Source: Burkholderiales bacterium
GTDB lineage: Bacteria > Pseudomonadota > Gammaproteobacteria > Burkholderiales > Casimicrobiaceae
Direction of reading: 5' to 3'
DNA length: 64,000 bases
NCBI GenBank assembly: GCA_015075645.1
Contig: JABTUF010000005.1
Coordinates: 310,001 to 374,000 of the forward strand
Below are positions 47,556 to 56,063 of the stretch, one piece after another (the stretch's first letter is position 1; every line of letters begins with the position of its first letter). The notes beneath the pieces are model-generated. The model saw nothing but the letters and a program-made list of their open reading frames with translations, searched no databases and was not told where the DNA came from. The position numbers and the translations under genes were made by a program.

Positions 47556-47845
47556 AGTGCATCTTTCGCGAAGTACGCCGTCGCTTTTTTTAGGATTTCA
47601 TTCTCCATCCGCAGCCGCGCGTTCTCGGCCCGCACCCGCGAGAGCTCCATCTGCTCCGGCGTAATCGCCTTGGCTCCCGGCGGATTGAGCTTCCCCGCCT
47701 TCGCCGCCTTCACCCAGTTTCGCAGCGTCTGCTCGACCAAACCCAGGTCGCGCGCCACGACCGCGACCCCCTGGCCGCTGCGAACCCGCTTGACCGCCAG
47801 TTCCTTGAACTCCGCCGTGAACTCCTGCTTCGGTACCTTGAACAT
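47552..47845 (-). CDS. IS3-family OrfA, copy 1
   Basis: A 97-residue helix-turn-helix protein: VPKQEFTAEFKELAVKRVRS, VAVVARDLGLVEQTLRNWVK and a leucine-rich coiled coil (MELSRVRAENARLRMENEIL). Near its end an A7 run (LKKA region) gives the place where IS3 elements shift by -1 into orfB. The gene is intact and overlaps orfB by four bases. Confidence 0.88.
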   Translation of the reverse strand: MFKVPKQEFTAEFKELAVKRVRSGQGVAVVARDLGLVEQTLRNWVKAAKAGKLNPPGAKAITPEQMELSRVRAENARLRMENEILKKATAYFAKDAL

Positions 47846-48018
47846 TCCCAGCCTCCATTTCGCCTATCCTATCCAAAGACCCTTGGAAGACGAAATTCGA
47901 GGGGAAGCTCAGCGTCCTCGTCGATGACGTCGATACACATCCCGGGCGGCCACTTCAAACTCCTCCACCTGTGGCCGGGTCAAATTCCTCCACCCGGTGC
48001 GGTGGGACGGGTGGAACT

Positions 48019-48786
48019 TTAGTGGGCTGATGCGTGCTTGGCAATGCGGCTGGCGGCCTCCTTCAGGCGCCAGCTCTTTCCTTCGAACTTGAGTAGGTGT
48101 CCGTGATGCATGAGGCGGTCGAGCAGCGGGGTGACCACGACGACATCGCCGAGTAGCTTCGGCCAGTCCTCGAGCGGCCGATTCGACGTGATGACGGTGG
48201 CGGCCTTTTCGTGGCGGCTCATCAGCACGTCGGCCAGTTCGTCGCCGGCGGTGGCCGGAAGCTTGCGCAAGAACAGGTCGTCGATGAGCAGCAGATCGGC
48301 GCTTCGCAGCTGAGCGCGCAGTTTCCGTAGTGCGCCGAGCTCGCGCGCTTCGCTGATGTCTTCGATGAGTTGATGCGCTTCGCGGTAGAGGACTTTGTAG
48401 CCGCGGTTGACGGCGAGCAGGGCGAGCGCTTTGGCCGCGTGGCTTTTGCCGGTGCCGGGCGGGCCGATGAGCAGTGCATCCTCGTGGGTGTCGATGAATT
48501 TGAGGGTGGCGAGTTCGAGCACGTCGCGTTTGGGCAGCCGCGGGTTGTAGCTCCAGTCGAAGTCCTTGAGGGCTTTGCGCTCGGTGAGCCCGGACAGCAG
48601 GTAGCGGCGATCGAGCAAGCGTGAGCGGCGGCGGTCGAGTTCGTCCTGCACGAGCCAGGAGAACGCTTCGATGAAGTCCATCTCGTGGCTGGCGACCTGC
48701 AGGGCACGAGCTTCGAGGGTGGCACGCATGCCGGACAGGCGCAGGCTGCGCAGCGCGCGTTCGAGCTCAGTGATGGACATGGCCAT
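48019..48786 (-). CDS. istB: IS21 helper ATPase IstB
   Basis: A 255-residue AAA+ protein related to DnaC that directs IstA to target DNA. Walker A ALLIGPPGTGKSHAAKALAL, Walker B SADLLLIDDLFLRKL and the sensor region AATVITSNRPLEDW are all present. The start ATG 48786 lies 20 bases inside istA, as usual in IS21 operons. It looks complete. Confidence 0.95.
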   Translation of the reverse strand: MAMSITELERALRSLRLSGMRATLEARALQVASHEMDFIEAFSWLVQDELDRRRSRLLDRRYLLSGLTERKALKDFDWSYNPRLPKRDVLELATLKFIDTHEDALLIGPPGTGKSHAAKALALLAVNRGYKVLYREAHQLIEDISEARELGALRKLRAQLRSADLLLIDDLFLRKLPATAGDELADVLMSRHEKAATVITSNRPLEDWPKLLGDVVVVTPLLDRLMHHGHLLKFEGKSWRLKEAASRIAKHASAH

Positions 48787-50305
48787 CGAGGTCTCCGTCG
48801 TCGTGGTGCGTCCGGGTGTGGGTTTCCCAGAACGATTGATAGTCGGTGATCGGTCGGATCTGCGGGCCTTCGACGCTCGTGGTGGCCGGCGGCGAGGCGG
48901 CGGCGGCTTGCCGGCGGTCGAGCGCGCGTTTTACCGCCGCGTAGGAGAGGCAGTCGGCGGCGAGCAGCTGCGCGCAGACTGCCTCGATGTCGGCACGGGT
49001 GTATCGGCGCGGCAGTTGCACGAGGCCGTAGATCGCGCGCTGGCCCGGGCGGCCGAGGCGGGCGAAGAGCTCGCGCGCGAAGGCTGCCGTGCGGGGGCCG
49101 ATCTTGTCCATGCGCGCGAGCATTCGCGTGGTCTCGCGCGAGGGATTGAAGATGCGGTCGGTGCCCTCGAGCACGAACGCGCCTTTGCGCGTAGCCTTTG
49201 GATGGCGGCGCAACAGTTGGCCGCGGGCATCGAGGATCTCGATCGACTGGGCGAAGGCGCGCACCGTGACTTCGCCATGAGGGGCAGCGGGAAGTGCGGC
49301 GTAGTAGGAGCCTTCGACTTGCACCAGGCCGGCGTCGTCGACGGTTCGCACGCTCTGGCGGAAGAATGCGAAGCCGCTCGCCGGCAACGGCTGCAGATGC
49401 GGCTGTTCCTCGCGGAAGAGCTCGGCCACCTGCCGTTTCTTGCGGCCGTGGATACGCGGGGCGGCCCAGCGCTCCTCCCAGTGGGCGAGCCATTCGTTCT
49501 GCGCTTCGATCGACTCGAAACGGCGACCCTTGAGGGCCGTGGTCTGGGTATGTTGGATCGCGTTCTCGACCGTGCCCTTTCGATTGGGGTCTCGCACCCG
49601 GCACGGGTCGGCCACCGCCGAGTAATGGGCGAGCATCGCCGCGTACACCGGATTCAATTCCGGGGCGTAGATGTCGGGCCGGATCACGCCCTCCTTCAGG
49701 TTGTCGAGCACGACGTACTTGCAGCACCCGCCCAAGGCCCGGAAGGCTTCTTCGTGCAGGCGTGCCCAGGTCTCCTGGCTGGTCTGCCAGACCACCTTGC
49801 GGAAACTCTTGCCCGAGAACTTGAGCGTCATCACGAACAGGTACGGGCGGCGGTACTTGCCGTTGGCGTGCAACGTGGGCGCGCCCTGGCCGTAGTCGAC
49901 CTGCGCTTCCTCCCCGGGCAGGAACTCGAGCACGTCGAAGCGTTCCGGTGCGCGGCGCTTGAGGCTCGCCACGAAGCGCTTCACCGAGTTGTAGGAGTGG
50001 GCGAAGCCGTGCAGTTCCACCAGGTCCTGGTAGATGCTCACGGCGTTGCGCCCGAGCTCGACCTGGGCCTCGATCCAGGCCCGGTGCGGCGCACACGCCG
50101 ACAGCGTCGGCGCCGGTGGCCGGGGTGGGGGAATTTGCTCGTCCCCAGCTTCCGCGCCGGTGGCCACCCCGGAGGAATTTGCCCGCTGGTAGCGACGGAT
50201 GGTCTTGCGATCCACCCCGGTGAATCGCTCGATCTCCCGCTGCGTCGCACCCTGCGCGAGCAGCGTGCGAATCGTGGTCAACAACTCCGGCTTCAAGACG
50301 TTCAC
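48767..50305 (-). CDS. istA: IS21 transposase IstA
   Basis: A 512-residue DDE transposase. The N-terminal helix-turn-helix is LLAQGATQREIERFTGVDRK; the catalytic core has EEAQVDYGQGAPTLHANG (first Asp), YVVLDNLKEGVIRPDIYAPE (second Asp) and GTVENAIQHTQTTALKGRRF (Glu). The C-terminal beta-barrel domain (VQVEGSYYAALPAAPHGEVT) is typical. The element may still be active since both genes and both ends are intact. Confidence 0.95.
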   Translation of the reverse strand: MNVLKPELLTTIRTLLAQGATQREIERFTGVDRKTIRRYQRANSSGVATGAEAGDEQIPPPRPPAPTLSACAPHRAWIEAQVELGRNAVSIYQDLVELHGFAHSYNSVKRFVASLKRRAPERFDVLEFLPGEEAQVDYGQGAPTLHANGKYRRPYLFVMTLKFSGKSFRKVVWQTSQETWARLHEEAFRALGGCCKYVVLDNLKEGVIRPDIYAPELNPVYAAMLAHYSAVADPCRVRDPNRKGTVENAIQHTQTTALKGRRFESIEAQNEWLAHWEERWAAPRIHGRKKRQVAELFREEQPHLQPLPASGFAFFRQSVRTVDDAGLVQVEGSYYAALPAAPHGEVTVRAFAQSIEILDARGQLLRRHPKATRKGAFVLEGTDRIFNPSRETTRMLARMDKIGPRTAAFARELFARLGRPGQRAIYGLVQLPRRYTRADIEAVCAQLLAADCLSYAAVKRALDRRQAAAASPPATTSVEGPQIRPITDYQSFWETHTRTHHDDGDLDGHVHH

Positions 50306-50502
50306 TCCTTCCCCCTCACGATGGTGAGGGGCAACGGTAACGTCCCGCCGCGCGGCGCCCCGATCAGGCGCCGCTATGCTCGATCAGGTGGGGGAAATTG
50401 GGGTGGCCACGAGTGGAGGAGTTTGGGTGGCCGCCGGGGACACATCGAGGATTTTGGTATTCGTGGGGCTGCCACCGTAGCCATGGGCTTGCTCCCCCGC
50501 CG

Positions 50503-51701
50503 TGAGCTTCCCCTCGAATTTCGTCTTCCAAGGGTCTTTGGATAGGATAGGCGAAATGGAGGCTGGGAATGTTCAAGGTACCGAAGCAGGAGTTCACGGC
50601 GGAGTTCAAGGAACTGGCGGTCAAGCGGGTTCGCAGCGGCCAGGGGGTCGCGGTCGTGGCGCGCGACCTGGGTTTGGTCGAGCAGACGCTGCGAAACTGG
50701 GTGAAGGCGGCGAAGGCGGGGAAGCTCAATCCGCCGGGAGCCAAGGCGATTACGCCGGAGCAGATGGAGCTCTCGCGGGTGCGGGCCGAGAACGCGCGGC
50801 TGCGGATGGAGAATGAAATCCTAAAAAGCGACGGCGTACTTCGCGAAAGATGCACTGTGAAGTACGCCTGATCGACACGCAACGGAAGAACTTTCCGCTG
50901 CCGACGATGTGCACCACGCTGACGGTGAGCATCAGCGGGTATCGGGCCTGGAAGGGTGGCGGCAGGCCGGATCGCACACGGCTGACCGATGGGCAACTGC
51001 TGGCGCTGCTGCGCAGCGTGCACGCGCAGCACAAGGCGGCCTACGGCTCGCCGCGGATGTATCGGGAGCTGCGGGGGAGCGCGGCTACCAGGTGAGCAAG
51101 GCGCGGGTCGAGCGGCTGATGCGGGAGCATGACCTGAGGGCGCGGCACAAGCGCCGGTTCAAGGCGACGACCGATTCCAGGCACGCGCCGCCGGTGGCGG
51201 ACAACCTGCTGGCCCGGGAGTTTGCGCGCCGGCGTCGCCCAATCGGGTGGGACGGCCGATCTGACGTACATCTGGACCGATGAGGGTTGGCTGTACCTGG
51301 CCGTGGTGCTCGATCTGTTCAACCGCGAGGTGGTCGGCTGGTCGATCAAGCCGCGGATGACGGCGGATATCGTGGTCGATGCACTGACGATGGCGTGGTT
51401 TCGCCGCAAGCCGGCGCCTGGATTGATGCATCACTCCGATAGGGGCAGCCAATACGCGAGCGGCGTGTTCCAGGACAAGCTGGTCGAGTTCGGCATGACC
51501 TGCTCGATGAGCCGCAAGGGGAACTGCTGGGACAACGCGCCGACCGAGAGCTTCTTCAACAGCTTGAAGAACGAGCGCGTGCATGGCACCCGGTACGCGA
51601 CGCGCGAGGCGGCGATCGCCGATCTGTTCGACTACATCGAGGTGTTCTACAACCGCAGGCGCAAGCACTCGACGCTCGGCTATGTTTCGCCGGCGCGGTT
51701 C
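50503..51701 (+). mobile_element. IS3-family element, copy 2, right end missing
   Basis: Starts with the same terminal repeat (TGAGCTTCCCCTCGAATTTC) as copy 1 but in inverted orientation, and matches it almost base for base up to 51701 (in the SPARF codons of orfB). From there the sequence is different, so about 90 bp including the right inverted repeat are lost. It begins 18 bp upstream of the rebuilt membrane gene's ATG. Confidence 0.88.
50569..50871 (+). CDS. IS3-family OrfA, copy 2, altered C-terminus
   Basis: Identical to OrfA of copy 1 for the first 86 residues (VPKQEFTAEFKELAVKRVRS onward). Here the slippery A run has five rather than seven A residues, so the frame ends ILKSDGVLRERCTVKYA. 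The change removes the normal -1 frameshift signal and should prevent synthesis of the OrfAB fusion transposase. Confidence 0.82.
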   Translation: MFKVPKQEFTAEFKELAVKRVRSGQGVAVVARDLGLVEQTLRNWVKAAKAGKLNPPGAKAITPEQMELSRVRAENARLRMENEILKSDGVLRERCTVKYA

Positions 51702-51746
51702 TGCGTCGCTTCCGTCGCGCCAAACGATTTCGGGCACGCCCAGTGA
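50857..51746 (+). pseudogene. IS3-family OrfB transposase, copy 2, broken and 3'-truncated
   Basis: Pieces in order: IDTQRKNFPLPTMCTTLTVS; QHKAAYGSPRMYRELR; YQVSKARVERLMREHDLRAR; then an uninterrupted stretch TADLTYIWTDEGWLYLAVVL to NRRRKHSTLGYVSPARF with the DDE residues. A lost base near 50871, an extra base pair near 51073 and another change near 51240 break the frame. After SPARF the sequence reads into non-IS DNA and stops at 51746. Confidence 0.8.
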
Positions 51747-51976
51747 CCGGCGTTGGCACCGCTACCAGCACGCGCTGCATGAGGAGGTCCGCGTCGATCG
51801 TGATACTCGCCACTGCGACCTGGGACAGGCAATCGTGACATCACCTTTCCTGGGGCGATCAGCACGCAGTCGAGTGCCGCTCGGCGATCGCCTTTACTGG
51901 CGGTGGGCGCGGTTGCGGCGGGTGACGGAGGGTGCCGCCAACACCGAAGCGGGCTCGGAGAAACAAATGGGGGACG
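51702..51976. other. Gap after the truncated IS3 copy
   Basis: About 275 bp with no convincing complete gene. On the minus strand a frame starting at 51813 reads MASITIDADLLMQRVLVAVP and PTPVTGRARNRLARRKR before running into the IS3 end; it may be the N-terminus of a gene cut off by the element, but no family is recognised. Confidence 0.4.
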
Positions 51977-52426
51977 TTAGCGCCGGCCTCCTGGTGGCGG
52001 TGGCGTCGAATGACCACACAGCTTCGTCGTCCATGCGCCAAAAGCCCGAAGGTCGTCGAGGCCTTCGCTCGCGATCTTCATCACGATCTCCCAGTCGATA
52101 CGCACGTAATCATGCACGGCGATGTTACGGAAGCCGACCGCGTTCGTCATGGCCTTCGCGACGCTCTCATCAAGCGCTCCAGCCGCGACGAGCATCTTGA
52201 ACGATTCGCCGGCGGTCTTTGGCGACATGCCGCTTGACGTCGCGATGTGCGTTGCAATGTCTACGCAGATCTGCACCGCACGTTCAATATTCTTCGAGAG
52301 AATGTCTTGAACGTCCCGGTCCTTGAGCAAAACGTCCAGCGTCGCCGGGCGCTTTGACTGGATTCTTTCAATCACGTCCTGCAATTGGCCCAGCTTCGAG
52401 ATGAGCACATCGCGGCTGAAGTTCAT
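51977..52426 (-). CDS. hepT: HepT-type HEPN toxin
   Basis: A 149-residue HEPN ribonuclease of the HepT (DUF86) family. The catalytic RX4HXY motif is present as RNIAVHDY. The helical core KLGQLQDVIERIQSKRP ... NIERAVQICVDIATHIATSS and MSPKTAGESFKMLVAAGALD are typical. In known systems HepT cleaves or blocks RNA and is silenced by AMP groups added by MntA. ATG 52426 overlaps the mntA stop by four bases. The C-terminal tail (CGHSTPPPPGGRR) is longer than usual. Confidence 0.9.
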   Translation of the reverse strand: MNFSRDVLISKLGQLQDVIERIQSKRPATLDVLLKDRDVQDILSKNIERAVQICVDIATHIATSSGMSPKTAGESFKMLVAAGALDESVAKAMTNAVGFRNIAVHDYVRIDWEIVMKIASEGLDDLRAFGAWTTKLCGHSTPPPPGGRR

Positions 52427-52824
52427 GGCACAAACATCCGATGCTTCGCGGAATCGAACGCCTGCCTCGCGAACTCGAGATCGTCTTGAATCACTGTTAC
52501 GCGACGGTACTGAGCCTCTGCTTTGGCTTCTTCGCTGTCACAGAACAGCTCATGCCCATCGAGTGCTTCGTCGAAGACGGCACCATGAGCGGTACGGAAA
52601 TCCACAACATCAACCGGGCGCAGAACGATGGCCGAGACGTCCTCGATGAGCTCCCGTTTCTGCTGACTTGTCAAAGGCGCATCGGCCGACACGGCCAAGT
52701 CCACGTCACTGTCGAACGACATAGCGCCTCGCGCTGCCGAGCCGAAAAGTCGAGCGTAGAGAATTCCGCGGGCGCGTAGTGCGTTCCGCACTTGCTCGAT
52801 TTGATCTGGGAGGAGCCTTTCCAT
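52423..52824 (-). CDS. mntA: MntA-type minimal nucleotidyltransferase antitoxin
   Basis: A 133-residue nucleotidyltransferase with the GSX10DXD motif as LFGSAARGAMSFDSDVDLAV. Known MntA proteins adenylylate HepT on its HXY tyrosine and so neutralise it. ATG 52824 (MERLLPDQIEQVRNALRARG) is chosen because that start matches the family length and is conserved in the partial duplicate at 53125; an in-frame ATG at 52881 would add 19 residues. The pair reads mntA-hepT leftward with coupled translation. Confidence 0.88.
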   Translation of the reverse strand: MERLLPDQIEQVRNALRARGILYARLFGSAARGAMSFDSDVDLAVSADAPLTSQQKRELIEDVSAIVLRPVDVVDFRTAHGAVFDEALDGHELFCDSEEAKAEAQYRRVTVIQDDLEFARQAFDSAKHRMFVP

Positions 52825-52841
52825 GACTTGAATCGCCTCGG
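52751..52841. repeat. 91-bp direct repeat, copy in mntA
   Basis: Matches 53052-53142 with about six base differences over 91 bp. It covers the first part of mntA and its leader. The two copies are separated by an IS3 orfA remnant. Confidence 0.88.
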
Positions 52842-52889
52842 GGGCGCTGATAGCCTCAAATATACCCCTGCGACGGGCCATTTGCAGGT

Positions 52890-53050
52890 CAGTTCAAGGA
52901 GCCGACGGTGAAGCGGGTGAAGTCTGGGGAGGCGGTGGGTGCCGTGGCCCGCGATCTGGGGCTGGTGGAGCAGACGCTGCGCAACTGGGTCAAGGCGGCG
53001 AACGCGGGCAAGCTGTGCGCGCCGGAGGGGAAGCCGGTGACCGCGGAGCA
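52890..53050 (+). pseudogene. IS3-type orfA fragment between mntA repeats
   Basis: In frame on the plus strand it reads QFKEPTVKRVKSGEAVGAVA and ARDLGLVEQTLRNWVKAANA, ending GKPVTAEH. This is the middle of an IS3-family OrfA, related to but distinct from the copies at 47552 and 50569. Neither start nor stop remains. Confidence 0.8.
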
Positions 53051-53051
53051 T

Positions 53052-53142
53052 CGAGCGTAGAGAATTCCGCGGGCGCGTAGTGCGCTCCGCGCTTGCTCAA
53101 TTTGATCTGGGAGGAGCCTTTCCATGATTGGAATCGCCTCGG
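53052..53142 (-). pseudogene. N-terminal fragment of a second mntA
   Basis: From ATG 53125 it reads MERLLPDQIEQARSALRARG, nearly the same as mntA, and is lost after ILYARCS at the junction with the orfA fragment. The active-site motif is absent. It is the second copy of the 91-bp direct repeat (see 52751-52841). Confidence 0.82.
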
Positions 53143-53253
53143 CGAGTGCGTGTAGCGCGCACGCGGCCGGTTGCCGCCAGCGCGTGGCTACGTCGTCACC
53201 GGCGGAAGCCACGGCCGCCCGCAGCCGGTTGTCGGATCTCTTCGTCGCAGTGC

Positions 53254-54861
53254 TCAAGGCGACGCGATCCTGGCCCTTGCCGCCGTACGCCGACGCTCGT
53301 GCCGCCGGCGGCGCCCCAGTTCGGCCTGGATGATCTCCGTTAACCGTCCCGCCTGGTAGCGAAGCCGCGGGTAGTCCAATGGAAACTTCAGAAACGGAAA
53401 CACGATGCTCGCCATTGCCGTCGGCGCGAGCCGCTCTGCGTAGACGGTGGAATTGACGATGTCATGCTCGTGGCCGACGAATTCGGCACGGTGCTCCTCG
53501 GAAACGCCGGCCTGCTTGAGCATCCCATTGACAGTGTGTCGGAAGGAATGCGAGCGCTTGCGCGGATGGGCGAGGATCCGCTTGAGATAGCGTTTCAGCG
53601 ACTCGCCGGGAACGTCGCCGAACCCATTGACCCAATCGACGCGCAGGTACGGAAACAGTAGCCCTTCACCTACTGTGGTCCGGACATCCTGTAGATAGTC
53701 GGGCAGTCCAAGGTCGACCAATGCCGGATGCAACGGGACGATCCTCCGCGAGGCGTCCGACTTCACCGAGGCTCCCTCTCGCTCGTCCGTTACCTCGAGC
53801 ACCCAGAGTCCATCCTCTTCGCGGATGTCGGATGTCGACAGTTGTGACGCTTCGCCGACGCGCAACCCCTGATGCAGCAGCAGGAGCGGGACCCAGAACT
53901 CGTGCGGTTTGACGAAGGCACCAAAGGTGGCGGGATCGGAGACCCGCGTGAGGTCCTCCGGCGTGAGGGGCAGCCACGAGCGCACCGATTTGCTCACGGC
54001 CTTCTTCTTGAACAGATGGCCGCAAGTGGGCACCGGCAATGCGGGTGGATAATGCCCGGCGGCCTGGGCATCGCGAAACAGCTGGCCAAGGGCGGTGAGT
54101 GCTTTGTTGATGGTCTTCGGCGCGAGCTGCCGAGCTTCGACCAAGTGCTTCTTGTACGCCGCAAGGTGCGCCGCGGTGATCGGCGCGAGAGTCGTGATAC
54201 GGCGATCGGCACACCAGGCGGCGAACGCTGTGAAGATGCGCTCGTACTCGCCGGTTGTCTTGCGCGTGCGCACCGGTCGATTGGTGGTGAGCGAATGCGC
54301 GATCGACTGCACCATCGTCGCGGCGGCCGGCGCTGCCGGAGCCACGGCAGGATCGGTCGACCCGGCAATCGCGGAACTCGACGGCAAGGCGCGCGCCGCG
54401 AGGCCCAGCGGGGTGTCTTGGATTCTGCCGACCACGTCCGGAAGCGGCGCACCGGTTACGAGGTCGGTGTCGGACCGATTCAGATCCGCTCTCGCGCCGA
54501 CGCGCACAGGATCGCTATGCAGCTGCTCGACCCAGGCGGCCACCGCCCGGCGGAAGTCCGCATGCATCGCGACTGCCGCAGGGTCGCCGCTGCGCGCCGC
54601 CACGCGAATTGCCGGCAGCCGCCATAGCCAGCGGGCTCCTATACGCCAATCACGAGGTGGCTCCTATATGCCGATCGCTGACAGGGCGCTCAGATCGCGG
54701 CTGATCGCCGCCGCTCTGCGACGACAGGTCGTGCGCAAGGAGATGGCGACCTCGGTGCTGCACACGGCGTGCCTGTCGGGCTTCGCGAACGGATTGACCC
54801 AGCGCAGGTAGAAGACGCCGTGCCGGTTGCGTTTCAGGAAGCTCGCCAGGCGCATGATCAT
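53254..54861 (-). pseudogene. Tyrosine integrase with one in-frame amber codon
   Basis: A site-specific recombinase next to tRNA-Ser. From ATG 54861 (or 54855) an N-terminal domain reads FLKRNRHGVFYLRWVNPFAK and SLRTTCRRRAAAISRDLSAL, then TAG at 54664-54666 stops it. The same frame continues without another stop through TTGEYERIFTAFAAWCADRR (core-binding) to the catalytic domain: LLLHQGLRVGEASQL (Arg), KSDASRRIVPLHP (Lys), HSFRHTVNGML (His-x-x-Arg), VGHEHD (His) and NSTVYAERL (Tyr). All catalytic residues survive. A 25-bp tandem duplication (54634-54676) covers the amber codon. If the stop is real, a shorter protein might start within 54603. Confidence 0.82.
54634..54676. repeat. Imperfect 25-bp tandem duplication in the integrase
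   Basis: GGCTCCTATACGCCAATC (54634-54651) and GGCTCCTATATGCCGATC (54659-54676) are 25 bp apart with two differences. The second copy contains the amber codon that interrupts the integrase frame. Confidence 0.7.
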
Positions 54862-55188
54862 GCCCCTCGCGAGCCAGGCGTAGCGACGTGGCAGGCCGGT
54901 GCGCCCCACAACGCGCGCACCCACGAAGCATGCTGGGAAACCGTGGGCCGCCGATCGCGAATTGATCGTTCGCGGAGGCCGCGACGTTCACTCCGTGACG
55001 ACGAGCGTCCGTGGAGAGCGCGAAGACGCGCGCGAGTCGCGACAAGCGTGGCAATGCGCGCGACAGCGAATGCGAAACGGTCCATCGGCAACCCCATTCC
55101 ACAACGGAATTTGGGTCACCACTTTGGGACACCTTGACTTCGAACCGCTTCCGATTTGTCCTTAACAATCAATACATTGCGAAGGAGC
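54862..55188. other. Gap between integrase and tRNA-Ser
   Basis: 327 bp without a gene. Near the tRNA two direct motifs TTGGGTCACC and TTGGGACACC lie 13 bp apart (about 55114-55137), which could be integrase arm sites. A repeat of the tRNA 3' end that would mark the other island end was not found in this window. Confidence 0.45.
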
Positions 55189-55278
<90 letters not shown>

Positions 55279-55394
55279 GTGGGGCCGGATTTTACCCGAC
55301 GGGCTCCGGGCGCGCCGGGTTGGGCTACCCTTGCGGAACGTGCGGCTCGCAGCGCGCGTCCATACGAGATCGAACGCCGACGAGGGAGCATCGC

Positions 55395-56039
55395 ATGCCC
55401 GGAACCGCCCGCAAGCCAGCAACCCGATCGCGCGAGCGCGCACCGGATCGCCCCAGCCGTGACGAAGCCGAGGAAGCGGTCCGCACGCTCATCCGCTGGG
55501 CGGGCGACGACCCGAAGCGCGAAGGGCTCCTCGAGACTCCCGGCCGCGTCGTGCGCGCCTACGAGGAGTTCTTCGCCGGCTACCACCACGACCCGAACCA
55601 GGTGCTCGCGCGCACCTTCGAGGAGGTCGACGGCTACGACGAGATCATCGTGCTCTCGGACATCCGCTTCGAGAGCCACTGCGAGCACCACATGGTGCCG
55701 ATCATCGGCAAGGTGCACATCGGCTACCTGCCCGACCGGCGCGTCGTCGGCATCAGCAAGCTCGCGCGGCTGGTCGAGGTCTATGCGAAGCGGCTGCAGA
55801 TCCAGGAGAAGATGACCGCGCAGATCGCCGACACGCTGCAGCAGGTGCTGAAGCCGCGCGGCGTCGCGGTCGTCGTCGAGGCGGCGCACCAGTGCATGAC
55901 GACGCGCGGCGTGCACAAGTCGGGCGTCTCGATGGTGACGAGCCGCATGGTCGGCGCCTTCCGCAGCGATGCGCGCACCCGCCGCGAGTTCCTGTCGATC
56001 ATCGGGCTCGCGGGTCGGGGCGCGGTGGCCAACACCTGA
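55395..56039 (+). CDS. folE: GTP cyclohydrolase I
   Basis: FolE converts GTP to dihydroneopterin triphosphate, the first step of folate synthesis. The 214-residue product has [20 protein letters not shown], the zinc segment [40 protein letters not shown] and [19 protein letters not shown] with the second zinc Cys. An Arg/Lys-rich lead of about 35 residues precedes the core. ATG 55395 is taken as start; the frame is open further upstream without similarity. Confidence 0.95.
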   Translation: MPGTARKPATRSRERAPDRPSRDEAEEAVRTLIRWAGDDPKREGLLETPGRVVRAYEEFFAGYHHDPNQVLARTFEEVDGYDEIIVLSDIRFESHCEHHMVPIIGKVHIGYLPDRRVVGISKLARLVEVYAKRLQIQEKMTAQIADTLQQVLKPRGVAVVVEAAHQCMTTRGVHKSGVSMVTSRMVGAFRSDARTRREFLSIIGLAGRGAVANT

Positions 56040-56063
56040 CCGTTCGGCCGGGGCGCGACCGCG

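Larger units (their letters stand above)
46627..47911 (-). mobile_element. IS3-family element, copy 1
   Basis: A 1285-bp element with terminal inverted repeats that share TGAGCTTCCC at the tips and TTTCGTC further in (46627 and, in complement, 47911). The flanks carry a 3-bp direct repeat GCG (46624-46626 and 47912-47914), typical of IS3-family insertion. It interrupts the membrane-protein gene described above. Copy 2 lies at 50503-51701 in the opposite orientation. Confidence 0.9.
47941..50439 (-). mobile_element. IS21-family element
   Basis: A 2499-bp element with ends CCCGGGCGGCCAC (left) and, in complement, CCCCGGCGGCCAC (right), each followed by CAAACTCCTCCAC and a second similar block, the multiple terminal repeats typical of IS21. 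It is flanked by the 6-bp direct repeat ACACAT (47935-47940 and 50440-50445). It carries intact istA and istB. It interrupts the membrane-protein gene very near its start. Confidence 0.92.
43521..50484 (-). pseudogene. Membrane-protein gene split by four insertion sequences
   Basis: Four separate segments on the minus strand, 50484-50440, 47934-47912, 46623-45882 and 43643-43521, join to exactly 933 nt (311 codons) once one copy of each target duplication is kept. The rebuilt 310-residue protein starts MATVAAPRIPKSSMCIDVID (ATG with GGGGGAG upstream), continues DEDAFRNPDGSRATWVVPVP, has about eight hydrophobic segments (for example NAVIVTVFALLFVGWGYELF, YLWPAACYLIFGIPGVYHL), and ends IIIGALIIASSMEGKK. 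Interrupters are IS21 (6-bp duplication), IS3 (3-bp) and two IS630-type (TA). I do not recognise the family. The largest surviving piece, 45867-46626, is inactive as it stands. Confidence 0.85.
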
